Source: Winogradskyella endarachnes (GTDB lineage Bacteria; Bacteroidota; Bacteroidia; Flavobacteriales; Flavobacteriaceae). Taken from it: a stretch of 64,000 nucleotides of DNA. Positions 18,900-27,852 of the stretch are shown one piece after another. The notes under the pieces are model-generated. The model searched no databases, had not been told where the DNA came from, and was given only the letters and a program-made list of their open reading frames with translations. Location: positions 930,001 through 994,000 of the forward strand of contig NZ_WOWS01000001.1 in assembly GCF_009741275.1 (NCBI RefSeq). The letters are read 5' to 3'. A program made the translations under genes and the position numbers. Position 1 is the stretch's first letter. Each line of letters opens with the position of its first letter.

Positions 18900-20010
18900 C
18901 CTTAAACTGTTTTTGATGATTAATAGACCAGACTGCTAAAGACTCTAAACTATTTAAAAACTGTTTTGCACTATCGCCTTTACCAAAAGAGTTATTTGAC
19001 TTCTCTGTAGATTGATTGAGCTTTTTAAATGCTTCTAAAATCATCTGCTTTTCGCATGGTACATTAATAATTTTAGATGAGCTAGCTCTGTTTAATTGTC
19101 TATTTCCAATATTAATAGTAGAAACACCATAATAAGGTGCTTCCCTTACTCCTGCACTACTATTACCAATAATAAAATCGGATTTTTTTAAGAGTGTTAG
19201 GAAATACTCAAACCTAACGGATGGGAATATTTTAAAATTACTATTGTTTTCTAATCTTTTATAAGCGTTAAGAATATGTTTACTCCCTAAATCGTTATTA
19301 GGATAAATGACGACGTAATTTCTTTTACTTTCAATTAAGGCCTCTACAAACTGGTTTGCTCTATCTTCTAAACCCTCAATTTCGGTTGTAACCGGATGAT
19401 ACATTGCTACACCATACGTATCGAAATCTATCTGATAATAATCTTTTACCTCTTTTAGAGACGGTAAATTATTAGAGAACATAATATCCACATCTGGAGA
19501 ACCAATAGTAAAAATAGACTCCTCTAATTCGCCCATTTGCATTAATCTTTTTTTAGCTTCTTCATTAGAGGTGTAATGAATATGACTTAGCTTAGAAACC
19601 GAATGTCTTATTAACTCATCAATAGTACCAGATAGTTCGCCTCCTTCTATATGAGCGACTAAAACATTATTTAAACTTCCTACAATGGCACCTGCTAAAG
19701 CTTCAACTCTATCGCCATGAACCACAATTAAATCAGGTTCAATTGTTTTAATATATTGAGAAAATCCGTTAATTGTTTTGGCCAAGGTTAAATCCATAGT
19801 AGCTTCATCTGTATGGTTGTGAAACGTTTCTATATTTTTAAATCCGCAACGCTCAACTTCAATTAAAGTATAACCATATTCTTGCATAAGATGCATGCCT
19901 GTAACAAAAATATAAGGTTCAAAATCGTTATGATTTTCAACACTTTGTATAAGCGCCTTAATTTTACCAAAATCTGCTCTTGTACCAGTAAGAAAGACTA
20001 TTTTTCGCAT
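18892..20010 (-). CDS. neuC: UDP-N-acetylglucosamine 2-epimerase (hydrolysing), NeuC type
   Basis: Turns UDP-GlcNAc into ManNAc and UDP, the substrate for NeuB (a LegG role on the diacetamido sugar is the alternative). The opening FLTGTRADFGKIKAL is the signature of the hydrolysing epimerases. VVHGDRVEALAGA, AHIEGGELSGTIDELIRHSVSKLSH and IGNSSAGVREAPYYG give the active-site loops. Length 372 fits NeuC. The start codon shares one base with the neuB stop. No legionaminate-specific dehydratase or aminotransferase is in the window, which favours plain N-acetylneuraminate, though those genes could lie elsewhere. Confidence 0.9.
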   Translation of the reverse strand: MRKIVFLTGTRADFGKIKALIQSVENHNDFEPYIFVTGMHLMQEYGYTLIEVERCGFKNIETFHNHTDEATMDLTLAKTINGFSQYIKTIEPDLIVVHGDRVEALAGAIVGSLNNVLVAHIEGGELSGTIDELIRHSVSKLSHIHYTSNEEAKKRLMQMGELEESIFTIGSPDVDIMFSNNLPSLKEVKDYYQIDFDTYGVAMYHPVTTEIEGLEDRANQFVEALIESKRNYVVIYPNNDLGSKHILNAYKRLENNSNFKIFPSVRFEYFLTLLKKSDFIIGNSSAGVREAPYYGVSTINIGNRQLNRASSSKIINVPCEKQMILEAFKKLNQSTEKSNNSFGKGDSAKQFLNSLESLAVWSINHQKQFKDA

Positions 20011-21056
20011 TATATAAAATCTTTATAATCTAGATGCTCACCTTCCTCTATTGTTCTTTGAGCCACCTTACCTAAAATAGTTTTATAATCTTCTGCTAAT
20101 ATTTTACCTGTACCAGGGCGTTTTACCCAAATGTTTTGCTCAGTTAATATGTCTCCCTTATTAACTTTTGCTATCGTACAAACCGTAGCAAAAGCAAAAT
20201 CTATGGTTACTTTTTCTTCTTTTGCAGGTTCTTTAGTTCCGCCTCTCATTGACCAAATTTCTTGGCTGCCAGTTACGAGATTCTTACACGCCTCCTCATC
20301 CATACTGCACACAATATCTGGCCCTTTTCTTTCCATATGGTCTGTAAAATGGCGTTCTAAAATAGACGCACCAAGGGCTACTGCTCCCAAACACGCATTA
20401 TTATTTAAGGTATGGTCGCTTAAACCATATACGTTTTGAGGAAACGCATTATGTAATTCCATCATAGCTCCAAATCTTACTAAATGAGAAGGTGTAGGAT
20501 ACAAATTTGTAGTATGCAATAGTGCTAAAGGTGTTTTATGCGCTTCAAATATAGCAACTGCCTTACTTACGCTTTCTATAGTATTCATTCCTGTACTTAG
20601 AATTACAGGTTTACCAAATTTTGCGATATGCTCTAATAAAGGATAATTGTTGCATTCTCCAGAACCAATTTTATAGGCTGGCACGTTAAACTTATTTAAT
20701 CGTTCTGCTGCTGCTCTAGAAAATGGAGTAGATATAAAAATCATGCCTTTACTTTCTACATAATTTTTCAATTCTAGTTCATCAGCTTCATTTAATGCAC
20801 AACGCTCCATAATATCGTATATAGAAACATCTGCATTACCAGGTATTACTTTTTTAGCCGCAATACTCATTTCATCTTCTACAATATGAGTTTGATGCTT
20901 TACCATCTCTGCGCCTGCCCTAAATGCTGCATCAACCATTTCTTTAGCTACAACGATTGAACCTTCATGGTTTATACCTATTTCTGCAATTACTATAGGC
21001 GGAAAATCTGCACCTATTTTTCTACCAGATATTTCTATAAAAGGATTATTTTTCAT
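20010..21056 (-). CDS. neuB: N-acetylneuraminate synthase family protein NeuB
   Basis: Condenses ManNAc (or a related sugar) with phosphoenolpyruvate to a nonulosonic acid. The TIM barrel shows [12 protein letters not shown] (20-31), [41 protein letters not shown] and LSDHT. A SAF antifreeze-like domain closes the protein (about 285-348, with [15 protein letters not shown]). These match NeuB; LegI and PseI are close relatives and cannot be fully excluded. It is coupled to neuC by a one-base overlap. No neuA gene for CMP activation was found anywhere in the window. Confidence 0.9.
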   Translation of the reverse strand: MKNNPFIEISGRKIGADFPPIVIAEIGINHEGSIVVAKEMVDAAFRAGAEMVKHQTHIVEDEMSIAAKKVIPGNADVSIYDIMERCALNEADELELKNYVESKGMIFISTPFSRAAAERLNKFNVPAYKIGSGECNNYPLLEHIAKFGKPVILSTGMNTIESVSKAVAIFEAHKTPLALLHTTNLYPTPSHLVRFGAMMELHNAFPQNVYGLSDHTLNNNACLGAVALGASILERHFTDHMERKGPDIVCSMDEEACKNLVTGSQEIWSMRGGTKEPAKEEKVTIDFAFATVCTIAKVNKGDILTEQNIWVKRPGTGKILAEDYKTILGKVAQRTIEEGEHLDYKDFI

Positions 21057-21094
21057 TTATAATAGTTTTAGCACAAGAGTAATCTTTATATCAA

Positions 21095-22087
21095 CTACTG
21101 TTTGTACCTTAATTTAAATAACTTATTTATTATTCGTTTTTTAAGCTTATACCAACCAAAATTAATTTGTTTTGGCTTAAATTCTAATAGGTTGATTGCG
21201 TTAACTTCATTAGGAATTGATTTTTCCTGTTTTAGATTTTCATCTTGAATATCATACATCCATTTTTCTGCCGTGTTTCCCATGTGATAAGCAAAATTAT
21301 GATAAGTGGCTAATCGCATACCTCCAGACCTATTAATCGGTTCGTCGCAATATAAGAATTCAGAATTATTACCTACTAATACCAGTGATGGTTCCTTTGG
21401 TACAGTAGAATGAAACAACTCGCGTCGCATACTTAATATTTGATGACCACTACCCACAACAGCTTTTAAACCATTAGACTCAATTACGGGCCACTTTGCG
21501 TTACTATCGTTTTCTAGTTGCCAATGAAAACTTTCTAAAAATTGATTTTGAGAAGTATGATTCTCAGGAATAGGTTCAAATTTAAATTTTACTTTTTTAG
21601 ATAAAATTTGACTAAAGGTTGAAGACGTTTCATAATTTATAAACCTTCTGCAAGGTATTGGAGATACTGAAGCTACATTTTTAATAGTAGAAAAAACGTT
21701 TTCAATTTCTGTTTGCCAGCCATGCTTAAAAAGGATATCTACGTCTGAAACCGTAATAATTGGTTCTCTACTCCCTCTTGCTGCACCTATTAATGCATCT
21801 ATTTTTCCAATATTTTCTTTATGATGAATAACGGTATCTATTGCATTATCACTTAATTTAATATTTAAATACTCACCAACCTCATTGCAAGACGCATTAT
21901 TTACAACCGTTATTGCGCAATTAGAATTTGTAGTAGCAATGGCTGAATCTAAACACAGTTTAAAAACATCTAATACATTTTTGTAATAACCATCTAAGGA
22001 AGGAATAAAAACAACAATTATTAATCTATGTTGATACTTTAATTGAATTTTTTTTGATTGCTTTTGAGGATTCATCCCTACTCTCAT
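21095..22087 (-). CDS. GT-A type (GT2-like) glycosyltransferase
   Basis: 330 residues. The GT-A fold is suggested by an N-terminal strand RLIIVVFIPSLDGYYKNV, then ITVVNNASCNEVGEYL and an ITVSDVDILFKHGW segment holding the DxD-type metal site (DVD, about 118-120). VSPIPCRRF and a C-terminal acceptor part follow. It is more divergent than the GT2 gene at 23260. It lies 38 bases upstream of neuB and 15 bases downstream of a GT4 gene. An internal ATG at residue 5 is an alternative start. Substrate unknown. Confidence 0.75.
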   Translation of the reverse strand: MRVGMNPQKQSKKIQLKYQHRLIIVVFIPSLDGYYKNVLDVFKLCLDSAIATTNSNCAITVVNNASCNEVGEYLNIKLSDNAIDTVIHHKENIGKIDALIGAARGSREPIITVSDVDILFKHGWQTEIENVFSTIKNVASVSPIPCRRFINYETSSTFSQILSKKVKFKFEPIPENHTSQNQFLESFHWQLENDSNAKWPVIESNGLKAVVGSGHQILSMRRELFHSTVPKEPSLVLVGNNSEFLYCDEPINRSGGMRLATYHNFAYHMGNTAEKWMYDIQDENLKQEKSIPNEVNAINLLEFKPKQINFGWYKLKKRIINKLFKLRYKQ

Positions 22088-22102
22088 AATCCTAAATAAT
22101 CT

Positions 22103-23260
22103 TTATTTTTGTAAAAGTTTAAAAATAGCATTTTTATATTGACTTTTTATCATTGTCATTTTATACTTTTCCACATATCTACGTCTATTTTCTAATGCTA
22201 TTTTTTCAATTGTTTCAGAGTTTAATTTAAGAATAAACTGCAATACTTTTTCAAGTGTTTCAGGCGAATTTATGTTAAACCAAAATTGATTTTCTAGCCC
22301 TTTTAGTCTTTCTTCCATAGCACCAACTTTAGTAGAAACAACTAACTTAGCCGCAGCCATAGCCTCTAAGCCAACCAATGGGCCAGATTCTTCAAAAGAC
22401 GGTATAATAATAGCATCTGCTCTTTCAAAATGTTTTAAAATCTCTGTCTGATTTAAAAACCCAAGTAATTCTACATTTTTAATGGATTCACTTCTCGACT
22501 TGAGCTCATTAAAATACTTTCCGTCTCCAATGATTTTAATATTTAAATTAAGAACATGATTTGCAAAAAAATTAAACAATTCTTTAATACCTTTTTCATC
22601 TGAAAATCTTCCAATACATAATACGTTTTTAAATGCTTTTGAAGGTTTTAAGCTTAATAATTCATCTTCTTTAAATGTGCATTGATCAATTATTTTATAA
22701 TTATGAGTTTTTAAAGATGATAATCGTTCTGCATTAGAGAATGAATGATGCGCAAAGAGGGTTACCTTATTCAACCAATTCTTTTTAAATACATCTTCTA
22801 CTTTAATAGTATTAGAGGTTCTAAAAAAAACAGGGATTTGTTTTTTATAAGCATAGTTTACTATATGGTCTATGTAATTACTGGTAATTTGTGCACAAAC
22901 CACAATAGCTTCGTTATTATCTATTTCCTGTTCTATTTGTTTTATAGCATAATTTCTATAACCTGTTTTTTTTGCCAATTTATTGCTCACATAACTTAAG
23001 ATTGGCTTTTTTCTAAAAGATTTTAAATAGGCTATATACGTTATAATCTTAAACCATATATTTCTATTATAAATTAACTGATTTAGTATCTTAACATCTG
23101 ATTCTTTTACAAAATCGAAAACCTGAGATTTATGAGTTAAATAATTAGTAGTAAGTATTGTTACATTATAATCATCGCTTAGTGAGCTAGCTATAAAACC
23201 AGTCTCTAATTCTCTACCTCCAAAATCTCCTATGGGTCCAAATACTAAAAGGTTTTTCAT
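22103..23260 (-). CDS. GT4-type glycosyltransferase
   Basis: 385 residues. LLVFGPIGDFGGRELETGF is the N-terminal glycine loop. NVLCIGRFSDEKGIKEL opens the donor domain, and ADAIIIPSFEESGPLVGLEAMAA carries the family ExxxxxxxE pair. The start shares one base with the stop of the upstream GT2 gene. Cytoplasmic face of the inner membrane is expected. The sugar transferred is not known. Confidence 0.86.
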   Translation of the reverse strand: MKNLLVFGPIGDFGGRELETGFIASSLSDDYNVTILTTNYLTHKSQVFDFVKESDVKILNQLIYNRNIWFKIITYIAYLKSFRKKPILSYVSNKLAKKTGYRNYAIKQIEQEIDNNEAIVVCAQITSNYIDHIVNYAYKKQIPVFFRTSNTIKVEDVFKKNWLNKVTLFAHHSFSNAERLSSLKTHNYKIIDQCTFKEDELLSLKPSKAFKNVLCIGRFSDEKGIKELFNFFANHVLNLNIKIIGDGKYFNELKSRSESIKNVELLGFLNQTEILKHFERADAIIIPSFEESGPLVGLEAMAAAKLVVSTKVGAMEERLKGLENQFWFNINSPETLEKVLQFILKLNSETIEKIALENRRRYVEKYKMTMIKSQYKNAIFKLLQK

Positions 23261-24117
23261 TATTTAGAAGGTTTTGAAAACAATTTAGCAAACCATAAGA
23301 TAAGTTTTAGTTTAAGCGTTGTAACTTTTCTAAAAAACGAATAATTCTCTATTTCTTTTAACATCCTAAATCGCTTATTCTGATGTATAAAGTGATTAAA
23401 AATTAAAGTGTCGCCATCATTATTAAATATTCTAGGAAAAAATGTTTTTAATACCAATTGACGTTCTGCATAAATGCTTTTTAAATTATCTGAATTTGTC
23501 GAAACACCTTTAGTATCAAAAATTGAAATTACTTCCGGGATTTTCTTATAGCTTTCGTTATTTAAACCTAATACCTTTAGAAAAAATGCCCAATCAGACA
23601 CTATTTTATACTCTTCAGAGTAATTGCCGTATTTAACAAATAATGATTTTTTAATAAATGTAGAAGGATGAGAAATGGCATTACCTACTAAATATGAAAA
23701 TGTCATTTTATTAGGATGCTCTCTTAAACGTTTACCAGAGTTTTCATTAAAAATAATGTTACCAGACAATACACTAATGTCTTGCTCTAAATAAGGTTGA
23801 ATAGTCTCTATAACATTGTCGTTTTCTAAAACATCGCCACTATTTAAAAACAACAAATAGTCTCCAGAAGCTTTTTCTATGCCTTTATTCATGGCATTAT
23901 ATATACCAGAATCTGGTTCGCTAATACAAATAAAGTTATCTCTAGTTATCGTTTGCAAATACGCTTTAGAACCATCGTTAGAATCACCATCAATTATAAT
24001 ATATTCAAAATTAGAAAATGTCTGATTTAATACACTTTCTGCAGTTAGCTTTAGTCCATAAACATTGTTATAGTTTATGGTAATTATTGAAATTTTATTT
24101 GATGATTTTACGCTCAT
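23260..24117 (-). CDS. GT2 family glycosyltransferase
   Basis: 285 residues, a compact inverting GT-A enzyme. ISIITINYNNVYGLKLTAESV begins the nucleotide-binding fold. YIIIDGDSNDGS and SEPDSGIYNAMNKGI (Asp and the family-typical IYNAMNKG) are followed by YLLFLNSGD. These are the WcaA/EpsE-type GT2 motifs of capsule and exopolysaccharide loci. Two short hydrophobic stretches near the C-terminus may help membrane contact. It ends with a one-base overlap to the next gene and begins 3 bases after the acetyltransferase gene. Confidence 0.88.
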   Translation of the reverse strand: MSVKSSNKISIITINYNNVYGLKLTAESVLNQTFSNFEYIIIDGDSNDGSKAYLQTITRDNFICISEPDSGIYNAMNKGIEKASGDYLLFLNSGDVLENDNVIETIQPYLEQDISVLSGNIIFNENSGKRLREHPNKMTFSYLVGNAISHPSTFIKKSLFVKYGNYSEEYKIVSDWAFFLKVLGLNNESYKKIPEVISIFDTKGVSTNSDNLKSIYAERQLVLKTFFPRIFNNDGDTLIFNHFIHQNKRFRMLKEIENYSFFRKVTTLKLKLILWFAKLFSKPSK

Positions 24118-24120
24118 CCC

Positions 24121-24780
24121 TTATTTATCATATTTAGCTATAAACGCGTCTATATTATAAAACATTTTATTTATATCCTTTAATTTATCGTCATCAAAAT
24201 CCCACCAGGCTATTCGTTTTAAACTTTCAATTTGTGATGGCGTGAATCTATATTTATTAATTTCTATTGGGTTTCCATAAGCAACCGCGTAATCTGGAAT
24301 GTTTTTAGAAACCACTGCACCTGCTCCAATAACAGCACCATCGCCTATAGTAATTCCGTCTAAAACTGTGACATTAGAACCTATAAAAACATCATTACCA
24401 ATTGTTACTTTAGACCGTTCATTTATTAAATTTTTACTAGCCAACGTTTGTCCGTTTTGCTTTGCAGTACTGTAAAAGTATGGATTAGTAGATATGCCAT
24501 CGATAGGATGAATTCCCCATCCACAAACAAAATTGGGACCAACAGAACAAAATTTACCAACTGTTAAACCAGAAATTCTAGAATTAACTGATATATACGT
24601 TCCCTTACCTATAGTACAATTTACAATTCTGTAAGGCTCATATATTTTGGAGAATTCGGCTTGTTTAAAATCTCTTGTGTTATTTTTATAATAATTTAAC
24701 GATACCTCATCATTTAAAATAGGTCGTAACTGCGGTATAAAATAGCCAACAATTTTTGATATAATTTTTCTAAGCACCAT
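24121..24780 (-). CDS. CatB-like hexapeptide O-acetyltransferase
   Basis: 219 residues. The beta-helix repeats run from about 60 to 180, with ISGLTVGKFCSVGPNF and then CGWGIHPIDG, where the catalytic-type histidine lies. IGNDVFIGSNVTVLDGITIGDGAV and VVSKNIPDYAVAYGNP follow, the hallmark of the CatB/VatD branch. Such enzymes in glycan loci O-acetylate sugars; real antibiotic resistance is unlikely here. The start overlaps the end of the sulfotransferase/GT42-like gene by 11 bases. A related protein is at 61586. Confidence 0.86.
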   Translation of the reverse strand: MVLRKIISKIVGYFIPQLRPILNDEVSLNYYKNNTRDFKQAEFSKIYEPYRIVNCTIGKGTYISVNSRISGLTVGKFCSVGPNFVCGWGIHPIDGISTNPYFYSTAKQNGQTLASKNLINERSKVTIGNDVFIGSNVTVLDGITIGDGAVIGAGAVVSKNIPDYAVAYGNPIEINKYRFTPSQIESLKRIAWWDFDDDKLKDINKMFYNIDAFIAKYDK

Positions 24781-26596
24781 CTTTATTTTTTACTGTAAGA
24801 TTTGATATGTTTTTGCGTTCAAAAACATCGAAATCTGAAAAAGGATCATAATTAAATACATCGATATGTAATCTCTCAGCCTCTTTTTTTAAAGCTTCAT
24901 ATTGCTGATATAGTTCGTATTCTCTATACAAACGCTCTTTAGGAAATGGCTGCTTTTGTTTCTCATAACTGATTTCAATATTTGCAGCTTTTAAATAGTA
25001 CTCTAAACTTGGCTTATTATGAGAATAAAAATGTGTATACGGTTTAATACATTGCCAATCGTGATTAATTCCCAGTAAACCAATAGTCTTTACCTTACAA
25101 TAAATAGCTAATTGCAAAGCCACAATTGTAACACTCCAAGGCGATTTTATTGGCTTTGTAAAATCTACAGGTAAATTTCCACCGTAAGAATAATAATAGA
25201 CTTCACGATTTTTAAACACCTGTTCTGCTACCAATTTGTCTCTTTTTTCTATTAGTAGAATTGTAGTACTTGGTAAAACCTCATTACAACGATTCCACCA
25301 ATTTTCTAAAACCTCTGTTGTAATTGGTGGGTGAGATGCCGCAAAAATATGTGCTTTAGGATTTATTTCATTTATAAGCGGATGCTCATAAAAATTACCT
25401 ACAGTAATTACTAAATCGTTAGAAAACCTTGTAACATCTAGCTTATTTATAGACGACGACGACCCTAAAATAACAGCTTTATCATAGGGTGAAAAACGTT
25501 CTTTAAACTCTGTGTTTCGCTGAAAATCTGGATACAAAGCCCTGTTACTACTTTTACCTAATATTTTTTTTACAATTTTCTTTGATAAAACAATCAAATC
25601 TTGAAATTGAAATTCTTGCTTTGCATTATTTTTTTTAGTCGCTCTATTTAATTCTTTTAATAAGATAACAATTAATCTATTAGATGCTGTTTCTTTAAAT
25701 TCAGTATTATTATATTCTTTATTAATAATATTTTCTGAAAAACTGGAAATACTAAAGTTTTTAAAATATGTTTGAAAAAGAAGTAAATTATCGTCTTTAA
25801 AGTAGTTATCTATTTGATTTTTCTGCTGAGTATCTAAAATTTTGTACTCCGAAAAAACACCTTTATTAAAATTTTCTTGTAAAAGACTTCTAAGCGTTTT
25901 CTTTTCTATGCTATTTAAATGTGGGTTACAGGCTTCTGCTATCTTTACAGCTTCTTTATTGTAGCCTATATTAGAGAAGTCCTCGTCTAAATTTTCTAAT
26001 ATGTTTATTTTTGAAAATTCACTAAAGTAAGAAAGTTTATTTCTAGAATTTAAAATTTCCTTATCATAAGGAATTGCGAATACATTGTTCTCACCAAAGA
26101 CGCTTTCATATTTTTTTAGAAATCCACACCATTTAATCCCTTCTAACTTTGTTTCATCAATTAAATTACTTAATTGATAATTTTCTGATTGATGAATATA
26201 CTGCGTATAAATAGATTGAATAAACTGGTTTTGATTTCTTAAAACCACAAAAGCTTTTTTTTCTTCAAAATTGTTTAAACTTTTATATAAAACCTCAGCA
26301 ACTACCGAAACATTAGAATATAATTTTTTAGGATTACCAGATAAATACTCACAACAAATAATATAAGAGTTGATATCTTGTTCTAGTCTAGAATTTATAA
26401 ACTGCTCTAGTTTTATAACAAGATTATTATCAAAGTTTTCTAACGCCATTAATTTCTGAGCATACTCAAACTGATATAAATTTATGTATTTTACATTAGC
26501 ATTTTTTAATTTTTGAGCATTTTTAACTATAGTTTTTTGAAAACTACTTGTACCAGTTTTGTGGGTACCAACATGTATAAAAATTTTTTTACTCAT
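24770..26596 (-). CDS. Fusion of sulfotransferase-like domain and GT42/DUF115-like glycosyltransferase domain
   Basis: 608 residues from the ATG at 26596, whose ATGA overlaps the wzt stop. A TTG 12 bases earlier is possible but less likely. Residue numbers here count from that ATG. The N-terminus KKIFIHVGTHKTGTSSFQ (about 3-20) is a PAPS-binding P-loop of sulfotransferases, and LSGN and VVLRNQNQFIQSIYTQYIH fit the 3'-phosphate loop. A linker leads to a second domain (about 372-596). It begins AVILGSSSSINKLDVTRFSN and contains LGINHDW and THFYSHNK (521-528). From memory, this resembles Campylobacter CstII (GT42 sialyltransferase), including its catalytic-histidine motif. No signal peptide. Suggested role: modification or capping of the exported glycan by sulfate, sialic acid or both. 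Function is inference. Confidence 0.6.
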   Translation of the reverse strand: MSKKIFIHVGTHKTGTSSFQKTIVKNAQKLKNANVKYINLYQFEYAQKLMALENFDNNLVIKLEQFINSRLEQDINSYIICCEYLSGNPKKLYSNVSVVAEVLYKSLNNFEEKKAFVVLRNQNQFIQSIYTQYIHQSENYQLSNLIDETKLEGIKWCGFLKKYESVFGENNVFAIPYDKEILNSRNKLSYFSEFSKINILENLDEDFSNIGYNKEAVKIAEACNPHLNSIEKKTLRSLLQENFNKGVFSEYKILDTQQKNQIDNYFKDDNLLLFQTYFKNFSISSFSENIINKEYNNTEFKETASNRLIVILLKELNRATKKNNAKQEFQFQDLIVLSKKIVKKILGKSSNRALYPDFQRNTEFKERFSPYDKAVILGSSSSINKLDVTRFSNDLVITVGNFYEHPLINEINPKAHIFAASHPPITTEVLENWWNRCNEVLPSTTILLIEKRDKLVAEQVFKNREVYYYSYGGNLPVDFTKPIKSPWSVTIVALQLAIYCKVKTIGLLGINHDWQCIKPYTHFYSHNKPSLEYYLKAANIEISYEKQKQPFPKERLYREYELYQQYEALKKEAERLHIDVFNYDPFSDFDVFERKNISNLTVKNKDGA

Positions 26597-27852
26597 ATCT
26601 TTTCCCAATTTAAATTAGGAATTATATAGGCCTTTCTAAACTGTGCATTTTTATAAAATCCTGTTTCGTTAATTTTAAAATTAAGACAATCCACTCTTTG
26701 TATATTCTTTTTAAGGGATTCATTTTGAAAAAACAATCTTACATAATAATCTCCTTTATTTAAAAAGTTTCCATTAATAGTAGCCTTATAATGACTTACA
26801 CCCTGATCTATATTAAAATTATTTAAATCGTTAAAAGAAGAGCTTAATATAACCGAATCACTAGCATTAACGATGGCAAACGATAAATTATATTTATAAT
26901 CATCAATGTTCTTTTTTTCAATTTCAAATACGATATTTATAGCTTCATCAAACCTATAATTTGAAGAAGAATTATCTTCATCATTAATTAAACTGACACT
27001 TTTTACAATACAATTTCCGTTAACATTCTCTTCTATAAATTTCGATTTGAAATTTAAATTTTCACTTAAATAGAAATTTATTACATCATTTATATTCCCT
27101 GTAAATTTAACTTCTCCATTGCTTAGAAGTAACCCCCTTTTACATAAACGCGCCATAGACTCCATATTATGGCTTACAAAGAGTACAGTTCTCCCATCAC
27201 TATTAGAAATATCTTGCATTTTACCTATGGCCTTTTTTTGAAACTCAGCATCGCCTACCGCTAAAACTTCGTCTACCACCAAAATATCTGGTTCTAAATG
27301 TGCAGCAACAGCAAAGGCTAAGCGCACCTTCATCCCAGAACTATAGCGCTTTACTGGAGTATCTATATATCTTAAACAACCCGAAAAATCAATTATTTCA
27401 TCTATTTTACTTCTAATTTCTGCTTTAGTCATTCCTAAAATAGCTCCATTTAAATAGATATTTTCTCGTCCTGTCATTTCTGGATGAAAACCTGTACCTA
27501 CTTCTAACAATGAGGCTATTCTTCCTTTAGTTTTAATTTCACCTGTTGACGGCCCTGTTACACGAGACAATATTTTTAAAAGAGTAGATTTACCTGCCCC
27601 ATTTTTCCCTATAATACCAAGTACCTCTCCTTTTTTAACCTCAAAAGTTATGTTCTTTATAGCCCAAACATAATCTGATTGACCTTTTTTGGTTCTATTA
27701 TTTGATTCTCCTACTTTTAAATACGGATCTTCTTTTCCCAATATTCGCTTCCACCATCTATTAAGATCATGACTAATTGTGCCTGTTCCAACAAGGCCTA
27801 AACGGTATTGTTTCCCTATATTTTCTACTTTTAAAATTACTTCAGCACTCAT
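26593..27852 (-). CDS. wzt: Wzt-type ABC transporter ATP-binding protein with C-terminal glycan-binding-like domain
   Basis: The ATPase that exports lipid-linked polysaccharide with Wzm. The nucleotide-binding domain (about 1-245) has GIIGKNGAGKSTLLKIL (Walker A), YSSGMKVRLAFAVA (signature) and DILVVDEVLAVGD (Walker B). About 170 further residues (250-419) form a beta-rich extension like the Wzt C-terminal domain, which in E. coli O9a recognises a chain-end cap. The extension implies that the exported glycan carries a terminal mark. It shares one base with wzm and ATGA with the following fusion gene. Confidence 0.9.
   Translation of the reverse strand: MSAEVILKVENIGKQYRLGLVGTGTISHDLNRWWKRILGKEDPYLKVGESNNRTKKGQSDYVWAIKNITFEVKKGEVLGIIGKNGAGKSTLLKILSRVTGPSTGEIKTKGRIASLLEVGTGFHPEMTGRENIYLNGAILGMTKAEIRSKIDEIIDFSGCLRYIDTPVKRYSSGMKVRLAFAVAAHLEPDILVVDEVLAVGDAEFQKKAIGKMQDISNSDGRTVLFVSHNMESMARLCKRGLLLSNGEVKFTGNINDVINFYLSENLNFKSKFIEENVNGNCIVKSVSLINDEDNSSSNYRFDEAINIVFEIEKKNIDDYKYNLSFAIVNASDSVILSSSFNDLNNFNIDQGVSHYKATINGNFLNKGDYYVRLFFQNESLKKNIQRVDCLNFKINETGFYKNAQFRKAYIIPNLNWEKI

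Noticed and set aside
24121..24780. Antibiotic acetyltransferase (CatB-like) as a resistance gene
   Set aside because: It sits inside a glycan operon; hexapeptide enzymes there modify sugars. The same caution applies to 61586-62203.
26597..26608. TTG at 26608 as start of the sulfotransferase/GT42-like fusion
   Set aside because: The ATG at 26596 overlaps the wzt stop as ATGA, as in other genes of the locus.
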